This document shows positions 1 through 7,015 of a DNA stretch of 16,209 bases, piece by piece. The stretch is taken from the NCBI GenBank assembly GCA_018715445.1, contig DVLP01000274.1:1-16209 (forward strand), given 5' to 3'. The DNA comes from Candidatus Avipropionibacterium avicola (GTDB lineage Bacteria; Actinomycetota; Actinomycetes; Propionibacteriales; Propionibacteriaceae). The notes below the pieces were generated by a model. It was not told the origin of the DNA and did not search any database. It was given only the letters and a program-made list of their open reading frames with translations. A program made the translations under genes and the position numbers. Positions within the stretch are counted from its first letter, which is position 1. Every line of letters begins with the position of its first letter.

Positions 1-12
1 GGGGTCGAGTGG

Positions 13-1986
13 TCAGGCCCGGAAGGGGAACCAGGCGAGGTCGAGACCGTACATGCCCCAGGTGCCGTCGCGATCCGGATCGAAGGCGAAGCGGGGGTTG
101 TTGTACCAGCCGTTGGTGACCTCGGAGTAGAGCGGGCGGATCTCGTCGGCCGTCGTGATGTGGCTGATCTCGAGCTCCCAGTGCACCCAGGTCATCAGGC
201 GTCGTCCGGTGATCCCCATCCCGCCGTAGCCACCGAGCTGACCGACCAGCGTGGTCTCCTCGGTCTCGGGATCGTAGCGGGACAGATCGCCGTTGGGTCG
301 GCGCGTCATGAGGTAGAGCTGTCCCTCGCGCCAGATGATCCGTTCGTACGAGGCGACGTCCTCGCGCGGTGCTGCTCGCCACAGCAACTCTCGTGTCCTC
401 AAGTCGATCGCCGCGATCTGGGCCGGGCCTTCCCGGACCGGGTCGGCGGCCTCGCCGTAGGTGTCGCCGGCGACATAAGCGATGTCATCGACGACGTGCA
501 GCCCGCGGACCGACTGGTCGGGCAGGTAGTCGGTGCGCACCTCGACACTGTGGTCGGACAGGTCGACGAAGCTCACCGCCCCCTGGTTGGCACCGACGTG
601 GGGACCCGAGACCACGACCAGCTGGTTGCGCCTTTGGTCCCACTCCATCAGGGACGGACGGTACTGCCCTTCCAGCACGGCGACATCGGTGTGCTCGACC
701 GTCTCCGGGTCGAAGCGGGTGATCGTGCAGCCCGGATAGACCGCACCGTAGACGACGCCGCCACCGACCTCCTGCAAGGCCTTGATCTCGCCGAAGTTCT
801 CCACCCGTACAGAGGTTTCGGCCGTCAGGTCGTGCACCGCGGTGGCACCGTGCCCAGCGATCCAGATCGTGCCGTTGCTGTGGCGGATCAGGTCCTGGGC
901 CCGGTCGGGGTAGCCCGCAACCTCGACGATGTCGTGGACCTCCGGCTCCTGACCCAGCACCATCGTCCAGAACCGCCCACTGTCACCGGTCCCGCACAGC
1001 ACGCCGGGCTCGTACTCGCCGAGGAAGTTGTTCTGTCCGTCGTCCTCCAGCGCCTGACCGACCTTGACGAGCTCGTCGGCGTCACAGCGGTAGATGTTGC
1101 CCGAGGTACGGGCGATCGCATACACCGTTGCGTCCTCGGTGACGCACAGGTAGTCGACATAGCGGTCCTTCTCGTCCAGCAGGGGGCGCGCCACCTGCTG
1201 GGAGCCGTCGGACGGGTCGAAGGAGACCACGAACTTGCCGGTGCCGACGTACAGCAGTCCGTCGCAGATCGCCATCTTGATGGGGATCGTACGGTCCTCG
1301 CCCAGATGGTCGGTGATGTCGCGACCCTCGGTGTCGGTCGACTCCAGCGCCCACTCCCGGATCCCACCGGGAGCGTTCGCCCCGCCGTAGACGTGCTCGT
1401 CGGCGACGGCCAACGAGTTGGCATACATCGACTCCGAGACCACACCGTAGGTCTGGACTTCCTTGGTGGACAGGTGAACCCGACGCACGGTGCAGTCGGG
1501 ATAGCTGCTGAGATAGAGCCAGTCCCCGCTGATCGCCATGTCGTACCACCAGGCGCCGGACGGTCCGGCCTCGGCCCAGGCCTCGAAGTCGTGGGTCTGC
1601 GGGTCGAGTCGGAAGATCGTCGGGTTGCCGGCCATCCCGACATAGGCGTGGGCGCCGTCGCTGGCCATCATCAACCCGCCTGCGCCCGACGCACTCCCGG
1701 GCACGTCGAGGTCGTCGAACCAGGTCACCTCGCCGGTGTCGAGGTCGGCCTCGACGATCCGCAGGTGCTCACCGTCGACCAGGAAACGGGTGGTCTGGTA
1801 CACCTTCGAGCCGACCCGGGTGGCACCCCGCATGGCCGCGGTCAGGATCGCCGGGCCGTACGTCGTCGGCGTCACCTGGGGCCGGGCCGCCGAGGCCGTG
1901 GCCGGCACAGCGCCCAGGCTGAGGGCTGCACCACCTCCAGCGGCCAGTTGGAGGACATGGCGACGGGACGGGTGCGACAGTGACAT
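13..1986 (-). CDS. Tat-exported beta-propeller protein
   Basis: Predicted secreted protein of 657 residues made of repeated beta-propeller blades. The N-terminus is a twin-arginine signal: Arg8-Arg9 in SRRHVLQ, a hydrophobic Ala/Gly/Leu stretch (about 13-26) and an Ala-x-Ala site near residue 33. The mature chain has blade-like repeats of the type 'hydrophobic-Tyr-x-Gly ... Arg-Phe-Asp-Pro-x-Thr', for example DGLLYVGTG and TRFDPETVEH. These recall PQQ-like, Vgb and SMP-30-type propellers, and the length could hold two propellers. No catalytic motif is recognised, so ligand binding or a lyase/hydrolase role are both open. I chose the ATG at 1986 because the Tat motif starts there and AAGGTGG lies 9 nt upstream; a longer frame up to 2061 would bury the signal. 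It is the last gene of the flotillin/sialidase cluster and lies 117 nt after the sialidase-like gene. Export and propeller fold are fairly sure; function is unknown. Confidence 0.85.
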   Translation of the reverse strand: MSLSHPSRRHVLQLAAGGGAALSLGAVPATASAARPQVTPTTYGPAILTAAMRGATRVGSKVYQTTRFLVDGEHLRIVEADLDTGEVTWFDDLDVPGSASGAGGLMMASDGAHAYVGMAGNPTIFRLDPQTHDFEAWAEAGPSGAWWYDMAISGDWLYLSSYPDCTVRRVHLSTKEVQTYGVVSESMYANSLAVADEHVYGGANAPGGIREWALESTDTEGRDITDHLGEDRTIPIKMAICDGLLYVGTGKFVVSFDPSDGSQQVARPLLDEKDRYVDYLCVTEDATVYAIARTSGNIYRCDADELVKVGQALEDDGQNNFLGEYEPGVLCGTGDSGRFWTMVLGQEPEVHDIVEVAGYPDRAQDLIRHSNGTIWIAGHGATAVHDLTAETSVRVENFGEIKALQEVGGGVVYGAVYPGCTITRFDPETVEHTDVAVLEGQYRPSLMEWDQRRNQLVVVSGPHVGANQGAVSFVDLSDHSVEVRTDYLPDQSVRGLHVVDDIAYVAGDTYGEAADPVREGPAQIAAIDLRTRELLWRAAPREDVASYERIIWREGQLYLMTRRPNGDLSRYDPETEETTLVGQLGGYGGMGITGRRLMTWVHWELEISHITTADEIRPLYSEVTNGWYNNPRFAFDPDRDGTWGMYGLDLAWFPFRA

Positions 1987-1995
1987 GGGAGGGAT

Positions 1996-2002
1996 CCACC
2001 TT
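1996..2002 (-). promoter_or_regulatory. Ribosome binding site of the Tat propeller gene
   Basis: On the minus strand this reads AAGGTGG, ending 9 nt before the ATG at 1986. It is close to the anti-Shine-Dalgarno complement and decides the start in favour of 1986 over the in-frame start at 2061. Confidence 0.7.
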
Positions 2003-2073
2003 GATCGGTTGGGTGACAGTGCTTCGATCCTTGACCGAGCAGGCCCACGGGGGCAAGCCAACTTTCACAGCAT

Positions 2074-2103
2074 GGACCGATCCCGTGGTCACCGGGTCGA
2101 TCC
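2074..2103 (-). terminator. Hairpin directly after the sialidase-like gene
   Basis: The two 10-nt arms at 2074-2083 and 2094-2103 pair on the minus-strand RNA with eight Watson-Crick pairs, one G-U wobble and one C-A mismatch, around a 10-nt loop. The hairpin begins immediately after the stop codon of the sialidase-like gene (2104-2106). No U-tract follows, so it could be an actinobacterial terminator without U-run, a partial terminator that lowers propeller expression, or a stabilising intercistronic hairpin. Confidence 0.4.
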
Positions 2104-3207
2104 TCAGCCGAGCCCGACCTTCGGGATGCGGCGGATCCGGAGCCGGGTGAGGCAGTTGCCGTCGTGGATCGCCGAGCCGGCGCAGTAGGCCAGCAGCACC
2201 GCATCGTCGAGCTCGTGGATCGCGGTGTAGCAGTATCCGGAGTCCGGATCGTCCTCCACCACCAGCTGCGTCGACCACCGCTGTGCCGTCGGATCGGCGA
2301 TGGACAGCACCAGCGGGGTGCGACCGGCATTGGTGCCCTGCCGTGGTTGTGGGCGACCCGGACTGTCGGCGACCGGGTTCCACACCGCGAGCAACCGGTC
2401 ATCGCTGAGACGCTTCATCGACAACGGCGAGCGCGGTGAGGCGAACGGCGACGGTTGCGGCGTCGACCAGCTGATGCCCTCGTCGTGGCTCCACATCTCC
2501 CACTGGGTGCCCTGATCGGTGCGGGCCCACGCCCACAACCGACCATCGGCGAGCTCGACCACTCCGGGCTCCTGGAGACCGAACCTGCTGCTCGGGAAGG
2601 GCAACACGTACGGCCCGGATTCCTGCCAGGACAGGCCGAGGTCATCGGAACGGGCGAAATGGACCGAGCCCCAACTGGAGAACTCAGGACCGTCGGGACC
2701 TTCCACAGCGCGGTGGTGTGCTGTCGGGATCAGCAGGCGCCCGGAGGTGAGCTGGATGACGCGGTCGTTGTTGACGACGTGGTAGCCGAGCCCCGGGGTG
2801 CAACACCGGGCAGGACCCCAGCTGCGCGCCTCATCGGTCGAGATCCGCATCATGGCCCGTAGGTCGTCATAGCTGTGACGCCTCAGGTACCACAGGGCAA
2901 TCCGCCCGTCGGCCAGGCGCAACAAGGACGCGCTCATCACGTTCTGCGCGTCCTCGTCGGCCCGGTCGATCACGACCTCGGGCTCGGTCCAGGTCAACCC
3001 ACCGTCCCCCGACCGTGCCGCCACCAGGCAGGCGGCGGCATGGTCGAGGTGGGAGCCGGCACCGAAGCGCGACCAGATGAACACCACGGTGCCGTCATCC
3101 AGGGTGGCGAAGGATCCCTCGCTGTGCCGGGACGCGTCGGGCTCCGGAGCGAGCTCGAGCACGACCTGTCCAGGTGTCATCGCCGCTGGATCCGACCGGA
3201 TCGGCAT
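2104..3207 (-). CDS. Sialidase-like (Asp-box/BNR repeat) protein
   Basis: A 367-residue protein of the six-bladed sialidase superfamily. Four Asp boxes (Ser-x-Asp-x-Gly-x-x-Trp) are visible at residues 66-73, 123-130 (Ala replaces the Gly), 187-194 and 240-247. Stretches such as HSEGSF near the N-terminus, NVMSASLLRL and VVNNDRVIQL match what I recall of the bacterial 'exo-alpha-sialidase / BNR repeat' group, which differs from classical sialidases with an FRIP motif; no FRIP is seen. There is no signal peptide or membrane segment, so it should act in the cytoplasm, perhaps on an imported glycoside. Substrate specificity cannot be read from the sequence; sialic acid is only one candidate. The start at 3207 has GGGGG 9 nt upstream (3217-3221) and leaves 16 nt after the flotillin stop. 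Starts at 3276 (overlapping flotillin) and 3180 are less likely. Confidence 0.82.
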   Translation of the reverse strand: MPIRSDPAAMTPGQVVLELAPEPDASRHSEGSFATLDDGTVVFIWSRFGAGSHLDHAAACLVAARSGDGGLTWTEPEVVIDRADEDAQNVMSASLLRLADGRIALWYLRRHSYDDLRAMMRISTDEARSWGPARCCTPGLGYHVVNNDRVIQLTSGRLLIPTAHHRAVEGPDGPEFSSWGSVHFARSDDLGLSWQESGPYVLPFPSSRFGLQEPGVVELADGRLWAWARTDQGTQWEMWSHDEGISWSTPQPSPFASPRSPLSMKRLSDDRLLAVWNPVADSPGRPQPRQGTNAGRTPLVLSIADPTAQRWSTQLVVEDDPDSGYCYTAIHELDDAVLLAYCAGSAIHDGNCLTRLRIRRIPKVGLG

Positions 3208-3223
3208 CGGAGCGGGCCCCCGG

Positions 3224-4756
3224 TCAGCGCACCTCGCCCTCGACGACGTCGACGGATTCCCCGGCCGCGGAGTCATCGTTGTTGGTGTAGCGCTGCACGA
3301 GTCCTTGGAGGTCGATGCCGGTGGTGTTCTTCAGCAACTCCATGGTCTGCACGACATTGTCGGTGACCTGCTTCGGGACCGCACCGGCCCCGTCGGTGGA
3401 CACCACGGTCAGCTTGTCGATGCCGGCCATCGGGGCAGCCACCTTCTCGGCCACCTGCGGCAGGACCTCGACCAGCATCTGCAGCACAGCGGCCTCGTTG
3501 TACTTGGCGAAGGCGGCAGCCCGCTTCTCCATCGCCTCGGCCTCGGCATTGCCCTTGGCCAGGATGGCGGCGGCTTCGGCCTCACCCTCGGCCCGTACGG
3601 CTTCGGCCTCGGCGACACGGCGGGCCTTCTCGGCCTCACCCCGACGAGCACCCTCGATCGCCTCGGCCTCGGCCAGGGCCGTACGACGGGACTTGTCGCC
3701 CTCACCGGTGAGCCGGGACTTCTCCGCATCGGCCTGTGCTGCCGCGATGGCGGCCTGACGCCGGGCGTCGGCTTCCTTGATCTCGGCGTTGCGCGCGCCC
3801 TCGGCCTCGGTCTCCACGCGGTAGCGCTCGGCATCGGCCGGCTTGCGGACCTCGGTGTCGAGCTGGCGATCCTTCAGCGCGGCCTGACGGACGGCCACCT
3901 TCTCCTGCTCGGCCAGGATGGCCTGGTCGCGATCGGCCTGGGCCAACGGTCCGGCCGCGGCGGCCCGCGCCTGGGCCGCATCGGTCTCGGACTTGATCTC
4001 GGCGCGCTTCAGGGCGAGCTCACGATCGGAGATCGCGATCTCCTGCTCAGCAGCGATCCGGGCCTGCTCGGCAGCCTGCCGGGCCGCGGCCTCGGCGACC
4101 GCGGCGGTCTGGCCGACGCGGGCCGACTCGGGACGACCGAGGTCGGACAGGTACGAGCCGTCATCGGTGATGTCCTGGATCTGGAAGGTGTCCAGCACCA
4201 GGCCCTGACCGGTCAGCGAGGCCTCGGACTCGTCGGCGACCCGTTGGGCAAAGGCGGCTCGGTCGCGGATGATCTGCTCGACCGACAGCGAGCCGACGAT
4301 GGAACGCAGCGAACCGGCCAAGGTCTCCTGGGTGAAGGTCTCGACCTCCTCCTGCTGGGTCAGGAACCGCTGGGCGGCGGCACGGATCGAGTCCTCGTTG
4401 CCACCGACCTTGACGATGGCCACACCGTCCAGGTTGAGCTTCACGCCCTGACCGGAGACCGCGCCCCGGATCTGGACCATGATCCGCCGGCTCGACAGGT
4501 CGAGGATGTGCAGGCTCTGGACGAAGGGGACGACGAAGACCCGACCGCCCATCACGACCTTCTGGCCCGACAGGTCGCGCGACATCTGGCCGGTCTCCGG
4601 GTTGCGGACCGACTTGCTGCCTCCCCCGCCGGTGACGATGAACGCCTCGTTGGGTCCGGCGACCTTGATCCGGGAGGTGATCAGGGCGATCACCAGCACG
4701 AGGACGACGACGATGGCCACGACCAGCGCCACCGGACTCAGCATGAAGTCAGGCAT
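3224..4756 (-). CDS. floT: Flotillin-like SPFH protein
   Basis: A 510-residue flotillin, a membrane-anchored scaffold that in other bacteria marks fluid or raft-like membrane microdomains and oligomerises. One N-terminal hydrophobic segment (about 8-27) anchors it. An SPFH/band-7 domain follows (about 30-210), with typical stretches such as RVFVVPFVQSLHILDL, LAGSLRSIVGSLSVEQIIRDR and DTFQIQDITDD. Then comes a long Ala/Glu/Arg-rich coiled coil (about 215-440) with Glu-Ala repeats, and a short tail ending in VVEGEVR. The length is close to that of Bacillus FloT, and an NfeD-like gene sits 60 nt upstream as in the yuaF-floT pair, so the call is strong by domain order and context. GAAGGG lies about 11 nt upstream of the ATG at 4756; a second in-frame ATG four codons in is possible. 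The Glu-Ala codons make the DNA near 3530-3700 locally repetitive. Confidence 0.93.
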   Translation of the reverse strand: MPDFMLSPVALVVAIVVVLVLVIALITSRIKVAGPNEAFIVTGGGGSKSVRNPETGQMSRDLSGQKVVMGGRVFVVPFVQSLHILDLSSRRIMVQIRGAVSGQGVKLNLDGVAIVKVGGNEDSIRAAAQRFLTQQEEVETFTQETLAGSLRSIVGSLSVEQIIRDRAAFAQRVADESEASLTGQGLVLDTFQIQDITDDGSYLSDLGRPESARVGQTAAVAEAAARQAAEQARIAAEQEIAISDRELALKRAEIKSETDAAQARAAAAGPLAQADRDQAILAEQEKVAVRQAALKDRQLDTEVRKPADAERYRVETEAEGARNAEIKEADARRQAAIAAAQADAEKSRLTGEGDKSRRTALAEAEAIEGARRGEAEKARRVAEAEAVRAEGEAEAAAILAKGNAEAEAMEKRAAAFAKYNEAAVLQMLVEVLPQVAEKVAAPMAGIDKLTVVSTDGAGAVPKQVTDNVVQTMELLKNTTGIDLQGLVQRYTNNDDSAAGESVDVVEGEVR

Positions 4757-4779
4757 TGACTGTCTTTCCCTTCTGACGT

Positions 4780-4795
4780 GGCGATCTGGTTCGCC
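4780..4795 (-). promoter_or_regulatory. Small hairpin between the NfeD-like and flotillin genes
   Basis: A perfect 5-bp inverted repeat (GGCGA / TCGCC, 6-nt loop) lies in the 60-nt spacer. It is flanked by two direct copies of GACGTG at 4775-4780 and 4798-4803. It may adjust the relative levels of the two proteins, but a stem this short can occur by chance in high-GC DNA. Confidence 0.25.
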
Positions 4796-4816
4796 CCGAC
4801 GTGATGAGGATGAGGG

Positions 4817-5311
4817 TCAGTCCCTCGGTTTCACCTCGACCGCCGTTGCGGAGAGGACGTTGCTGATCTCGACCGGGGTGCCTGCGGTCAGCGGGATCCG
4901 GGAGCGGGCGTTGAGCTTGGTGATGTGACCGTTGGACACCACGCTGACCTCGCCGTACCCCTCGGCCGGCACATCACTGATCACGGTGCCGGCCAGACCG
5001 ACCAGGCTCGCGCTGGTGACGTTGTGCTCGTCACCACCGTTGCGCAGCTTCATCGTGACCCAGCCGACCGCCAGACCGACCAGGATGCCGGCCACCAGCC
5101 CGACCACGATGGCCAGCACCAGGTTGTCCGGCGCCATCGTCAGGGTGAGGGCACCGACGAAGCCGAACACCCCCAGGAAACCGCCCAGGGCAGCCCCGGA
5201 GAACAGGTCCCCGCCGACGCCGTCGAAGATCCCGTCGAAGAAGTCGCCGAGGATCAAGGAGGCGAGCAGGAACAGCACCCCGAACGAGCCAATGATCAGG
5301 AATACGGTCAT
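4817..5311 (-). CDS. NfeD-like membrane protein, flotillin partner
   Basis: A 164-residue integral membrane protein. Three hydrophobic segments are seen at about 3-22, 39-58 and 63-85, followed by a linker and a beta-rich C-terminal domain (about 102-161: SLVGLAGTV...IPLTAGTPVEISNVL...AVEVKPRD) that looks like the OB fold of short NfeD proteins. It lacks the ClpP-like serine protease domain of long NfeD proteins, so it is the short type that partners flotillins. It is the first gene of the flotillin cluster. I chose the ATG at 5311 because the first membrane helix begins there. The frame stays open to a GTG at 5440, but the extra 43 residues are Arg/Pro-rich and include hairpin-forming DNA. 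No good Shine-Dalgarno sequence precedes 5311, which leaves some doubt on the start. Confidence 0.85.
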   Translation of the reverse strand: MTVFLIIGSFGVLFLLASLILGDFFDGIFDGVGGDLFSGAALGGFLGVFGFVGALTLTMAPDNLVLAIVVGLVAGILVGLAVGWVTMKLRNGGDEHNVTSASLVGLAGTVISDVPAEGYGEVSVVSNGHITKLNARSRIPLTAGTPVEISNVLSATAVEVKPRD

Positions 5312-5350
5312 CCAGGCACCAATCTCGACGCTCGGCAGAAGATTCGGACA

Positions 5351-5380
5351 GGCCACGGGCACGTCGGCGCCCGGGTGGCC
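5351..5380 (-). promoter_or_regulatory. GC-rich hairpin upstream of the NfeD-like gene
   Basis: Outer arms GGCCAC (5351-5356) and GTGGCC (5375-5380) are perfect complements. Inner arms GGGC (5357-5360) and GCCC (5369-5372) extend the stem after a 2-nt bulge, giving about 10 bp around an 8-nt loop. It lies about 40 nt before the ATG at 5311 and may be in the 5' leader of the flotillin operon. Confidence 0.35.
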
Positions 5381-5415
5381 ACGGCGGAGTCTACCGGCGA
5401 TCAAGGTCGCCAATG

Positions 5416-5440
5416 GTGACGGTTTCATACCATCCGTCAC
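5416..5440. promoter_or_regulatory. 7-bp inverted repeat, possible operator or terminator
   Basis: GTGACGG (5416-5422) and CCGTCAC (5434-5440) are perfect complements separated by 11 nt of AT-richer sequence. The element is in the 193-nt spacer between the MFS transporter stop and the NfeD-like gene. A repressor operator for the flotillin operon is one reading; a transporter terminator is another, though no U-run follows. Confidence 0.4.
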
Positions 5441-5463
5441 AGTCCCGATCCTGGGGCGTCACG

Positions 5464-5478
5464 GGCCGACGTGCGGCC
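5464..5478 (-). terminator. Short hairpin after the MFS transporter gene
   Basis: GGCCG and CGGCC pair perfectly around the loop ACGTG, 26 nt past the transporter stop codon. Only five pairs and no U-tract, so it is a weak terminator candidate. Confidence 0.25.
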
Positions 5479-5504
5479 ACATCCGTCGGGTCAACGACGC
5501 TCGA

Positions 5505-6896
5505 TCAGGTCTCGCGCAGTCGCCGCCCGCGCCACTCCGGCAGACAGATCGCCGCCACGCAGGCCACGGCGAAGGCCACCGAGATCACCACGAAGACCGT
5601 CGGCAGCCCGCCCCGGGCGAAGAGGAGCGGGACGACCAGCGGCGCGATGATCGAGGCCAGCCGCCCGAAGGCGGCTGCAGACCCGGCCCCGGTGCCACGG
5701 ATCGTGGTCGGATAGATCTCCGGGGTCACCGCATAGAGCGCACCCCAGGCGCCGAGGTTGAAGAAGGACAGCAGGCAACCGGTCACCAGCACCATCGTCT
5801 CGCTGGTCGCCAGGCCGAAGCTGACCGCCGAGACCGCCGAGCCGAGCAGGAAGGTCGCCAGCGTCGCGCGACGGCCCCACTTCTCGATCAGGAAGGCCGA
5901 GACTGCGTAACCGGGGATCTGGGCCAGTGTGATGATCAGGGTGAACCCGAACGAGCGCACCATCGGGAAGCCGGCGTTGACCAGCAGGGTCGGCATCCAG
6001 GTGAAGGCGCCGTAGTAGGCGAAGTTCACGCCGAACCACACGGCCCACAGGGCCACCGTGCGTGCTGCGTGGTCCCGGGTCCACAGGCCGGCGAAGCCGG
6101 TCGGGGCAGCCTCGTCGACCTCCTCGGGAGCGTCGGCCGGTGCTGCGGTGTCGGTACGGAACAGGGCCGGCTCGCGGGTGGTCGCCGCGGAGGACTCCTC
6201 GAAGGACTGGACGATCTCCTCGGCCTCGTCGTGGCGGCCCTTGCTCTCCAGGAACCGCACCGACTCGGGCAGGCCACGCCGGATGACGATCGCATAGAAC
6301 GCCGGGATCGCGCCGAGGGCGAAGGCCCACCGCCACCCACTGGGCAGGGCCGGTACCAGGAAGAAGGCGACCACGGCCGCAAGCACCCAGCCCAGCGCCC
6401 AGAAGGCCTCCAGCAGCACGATGATCCGACCGCGGATCGGCGCCGGGGAGAACTCGCTGACCAGGGTGGAGGCCACCGGCAGCTCCGCTCCCAGGCCGAT
6501 CCCGACCAGCAGCCGCAGCCCCGACAACACGATCACCGCGGTCCACACGCTGACACCACCACCGGGCGCCGGAGTCAGCGCGGACAGGCCGGTGGCGACG
6601 CCGTACACCACCAGGGTGAGGGCGAAGACCGTACGACGTCCGATCCGGTCGGCCAGGGCGCCACCGACGCTGGCCCCCAGGGCCATGCCGAGGAAGCCGG
6701 AGGAGGCGATGATCGAGGCCTGGGTGGTGTCGAGCTGCCACTGGGTGATCAGCGCGGTCAGGATGAACGAGATCAGCCCGACATCCATCGCATCGAGGGC
6801 CCAGCCGACGCCGGAGCCGGCGAGGAGTTTGCCGTGCCGCCGGGAGAACTTCACCCGGTCGAGTCGTTGCAGCCGAGTGGGGGCGGTGGCGCTCAT
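5505..6896 (-). CDS. MFS transporter, sugar/organic-acid:H+ symporter type
   Basis: A 463-residue major facilitator with about twelve hydrophobic segments in two halves and a hydrophilic, acidic central loop (about 220-275). Family signatures are clear: DRIGRR (83-88) and the repeat EKWGRR (338-343) in the 2-3 and 8-9 loops, PESVRFL (210-216) after helix 6, and PEIYPTTIRG (392-401) before helix 11, as in sugar porters and NiaP/aromatic-acid-type proteins. Acidic residues in helix 1 (ALDAMD, 34-39) fit a proton-coupled carrier. The substrate cannot be told from sequence; a nicotinate, aromatic acid or sugar acid are possible, and the nearby sialidase-like gene is only a hint. I chose the ATG at 6896 (MSATAPTRLQ); a start at 6968 would add a His/Asp/Gly-rich tail that overlaps the divergent promoter region. 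GGAG lies 13 nt upstream, a long spacing. Confidence 0.9.
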   Translation of the reverse strand: MSATAPTRLQRLDRVKFSRRHGKLLAGSGVGWALDAMDVGLISFILTALITQWQLDTTQASIIASSGFLGMALGASVGGALADRIGRRTVFALTLVVYGVATGLSALTPAPGGGVSVWTAVIVLSGLRLLVGIGLGAELPVASTLVSEFSPAPIRGRIIVLLEAFWALGWVLAAVVAFFLVPALPSGWRWAFALGAIPAFYAIVIRRGLPESVRFLESKGRHDEAEEIVQSFEESSAATTREPALFRTDTAAPADAPEEVDEAAPTGFAGLWTRDHAARTVALWAVWFGVNFAYYGAFTWMPTLLVNAGFPMVRSFGFTLIITLAQIPGYAVSAFLIEKWGRRATLATFLLGSAVSAVSFGLATSETMVLVTGCLLSFFNLGAWGALYAVTPEIYPTTIRGTGAGSAAAFGRLASIIAPLVVPLLFARGGLPTVFVVISVAFAVACVAAICLPEWRGRRLRET

Positions 6897-6928
6897 GCGC
6901 GGGACACTACTCCGCTCGCCGGGGTGGT

Positions 6929-6956
6929 CGTGGTCACCGTACGGCCCGTGGTCACC
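6929..6956. repeat. 10-bp direct repeat in divergent promoter region
   Basis: CGTGGTCACC occurs at 6929-6938 and 6947-6956, a period of 18 bp. It lies 33-60 nt upstream of the MFS start and 60-87 nt upstream of the plus-strand gene. The same 10-mer occurs at 2084-2093. It may be a tandem regulator site; no regulator gene lies in the window. Confidence 0.45.
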
Positions 6957-7003
6957 ATGGCTGCCCACCGCGCGGAACTCCCCCGCGACCGCAGTCGAGT
7001 CGC

Positions 7004-7009
7004 TAGGGT
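7004..7009 (+). promoter_or_regulatory. Candidate -10 element of a leaderless promoter
   Basis: TAGGGT fits the TANNNT pattern of actinobacterial -10 boxes and ends 6 nt before the ATG at 7016, the distance expected if transcription starts at the A of the ATG. No convincing -35 is seen. The embedded AGGG, 7 nt before the ATG, could instead be a weak ribosome binding site. Confidence 0.35.
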
Positions 7010-7015
7010 CGAGCC

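Noticed and set aside
160..1983. 607-codon plus-strand open frame opposite the Tat propeller gene
   Set aside because: Antisense shadow in high-GC DNA. The minus-strand frame has a Tat signal, a ribosome binding site and propeller repeats; the plus frame shows no domain.
3077..4759. 560-codon plus-strand frame opposite flotillin
   Set aside because: Leu/Gly/Asp-rich mirror of the Glu/Ala coiled coil; flotillin on the minus strand is unmistakable.
5312..5440. 43-residue N-terminal extension of the NfeD-like protein
   Set aside because: Arg/Pro-rich, covers inverted repeats, and would place a non-hydrophobic tail before the first helix. Kept as leader, though the lack of a good ribosome site at 5311 leaves some doubt.
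5491..6741. 416-codon minus-strand frame in another frame of the MFS gene
   Set aside because: Arg/Gly/Pro-rich with no transmembrane pattern; the MFS frame has all family motifs.
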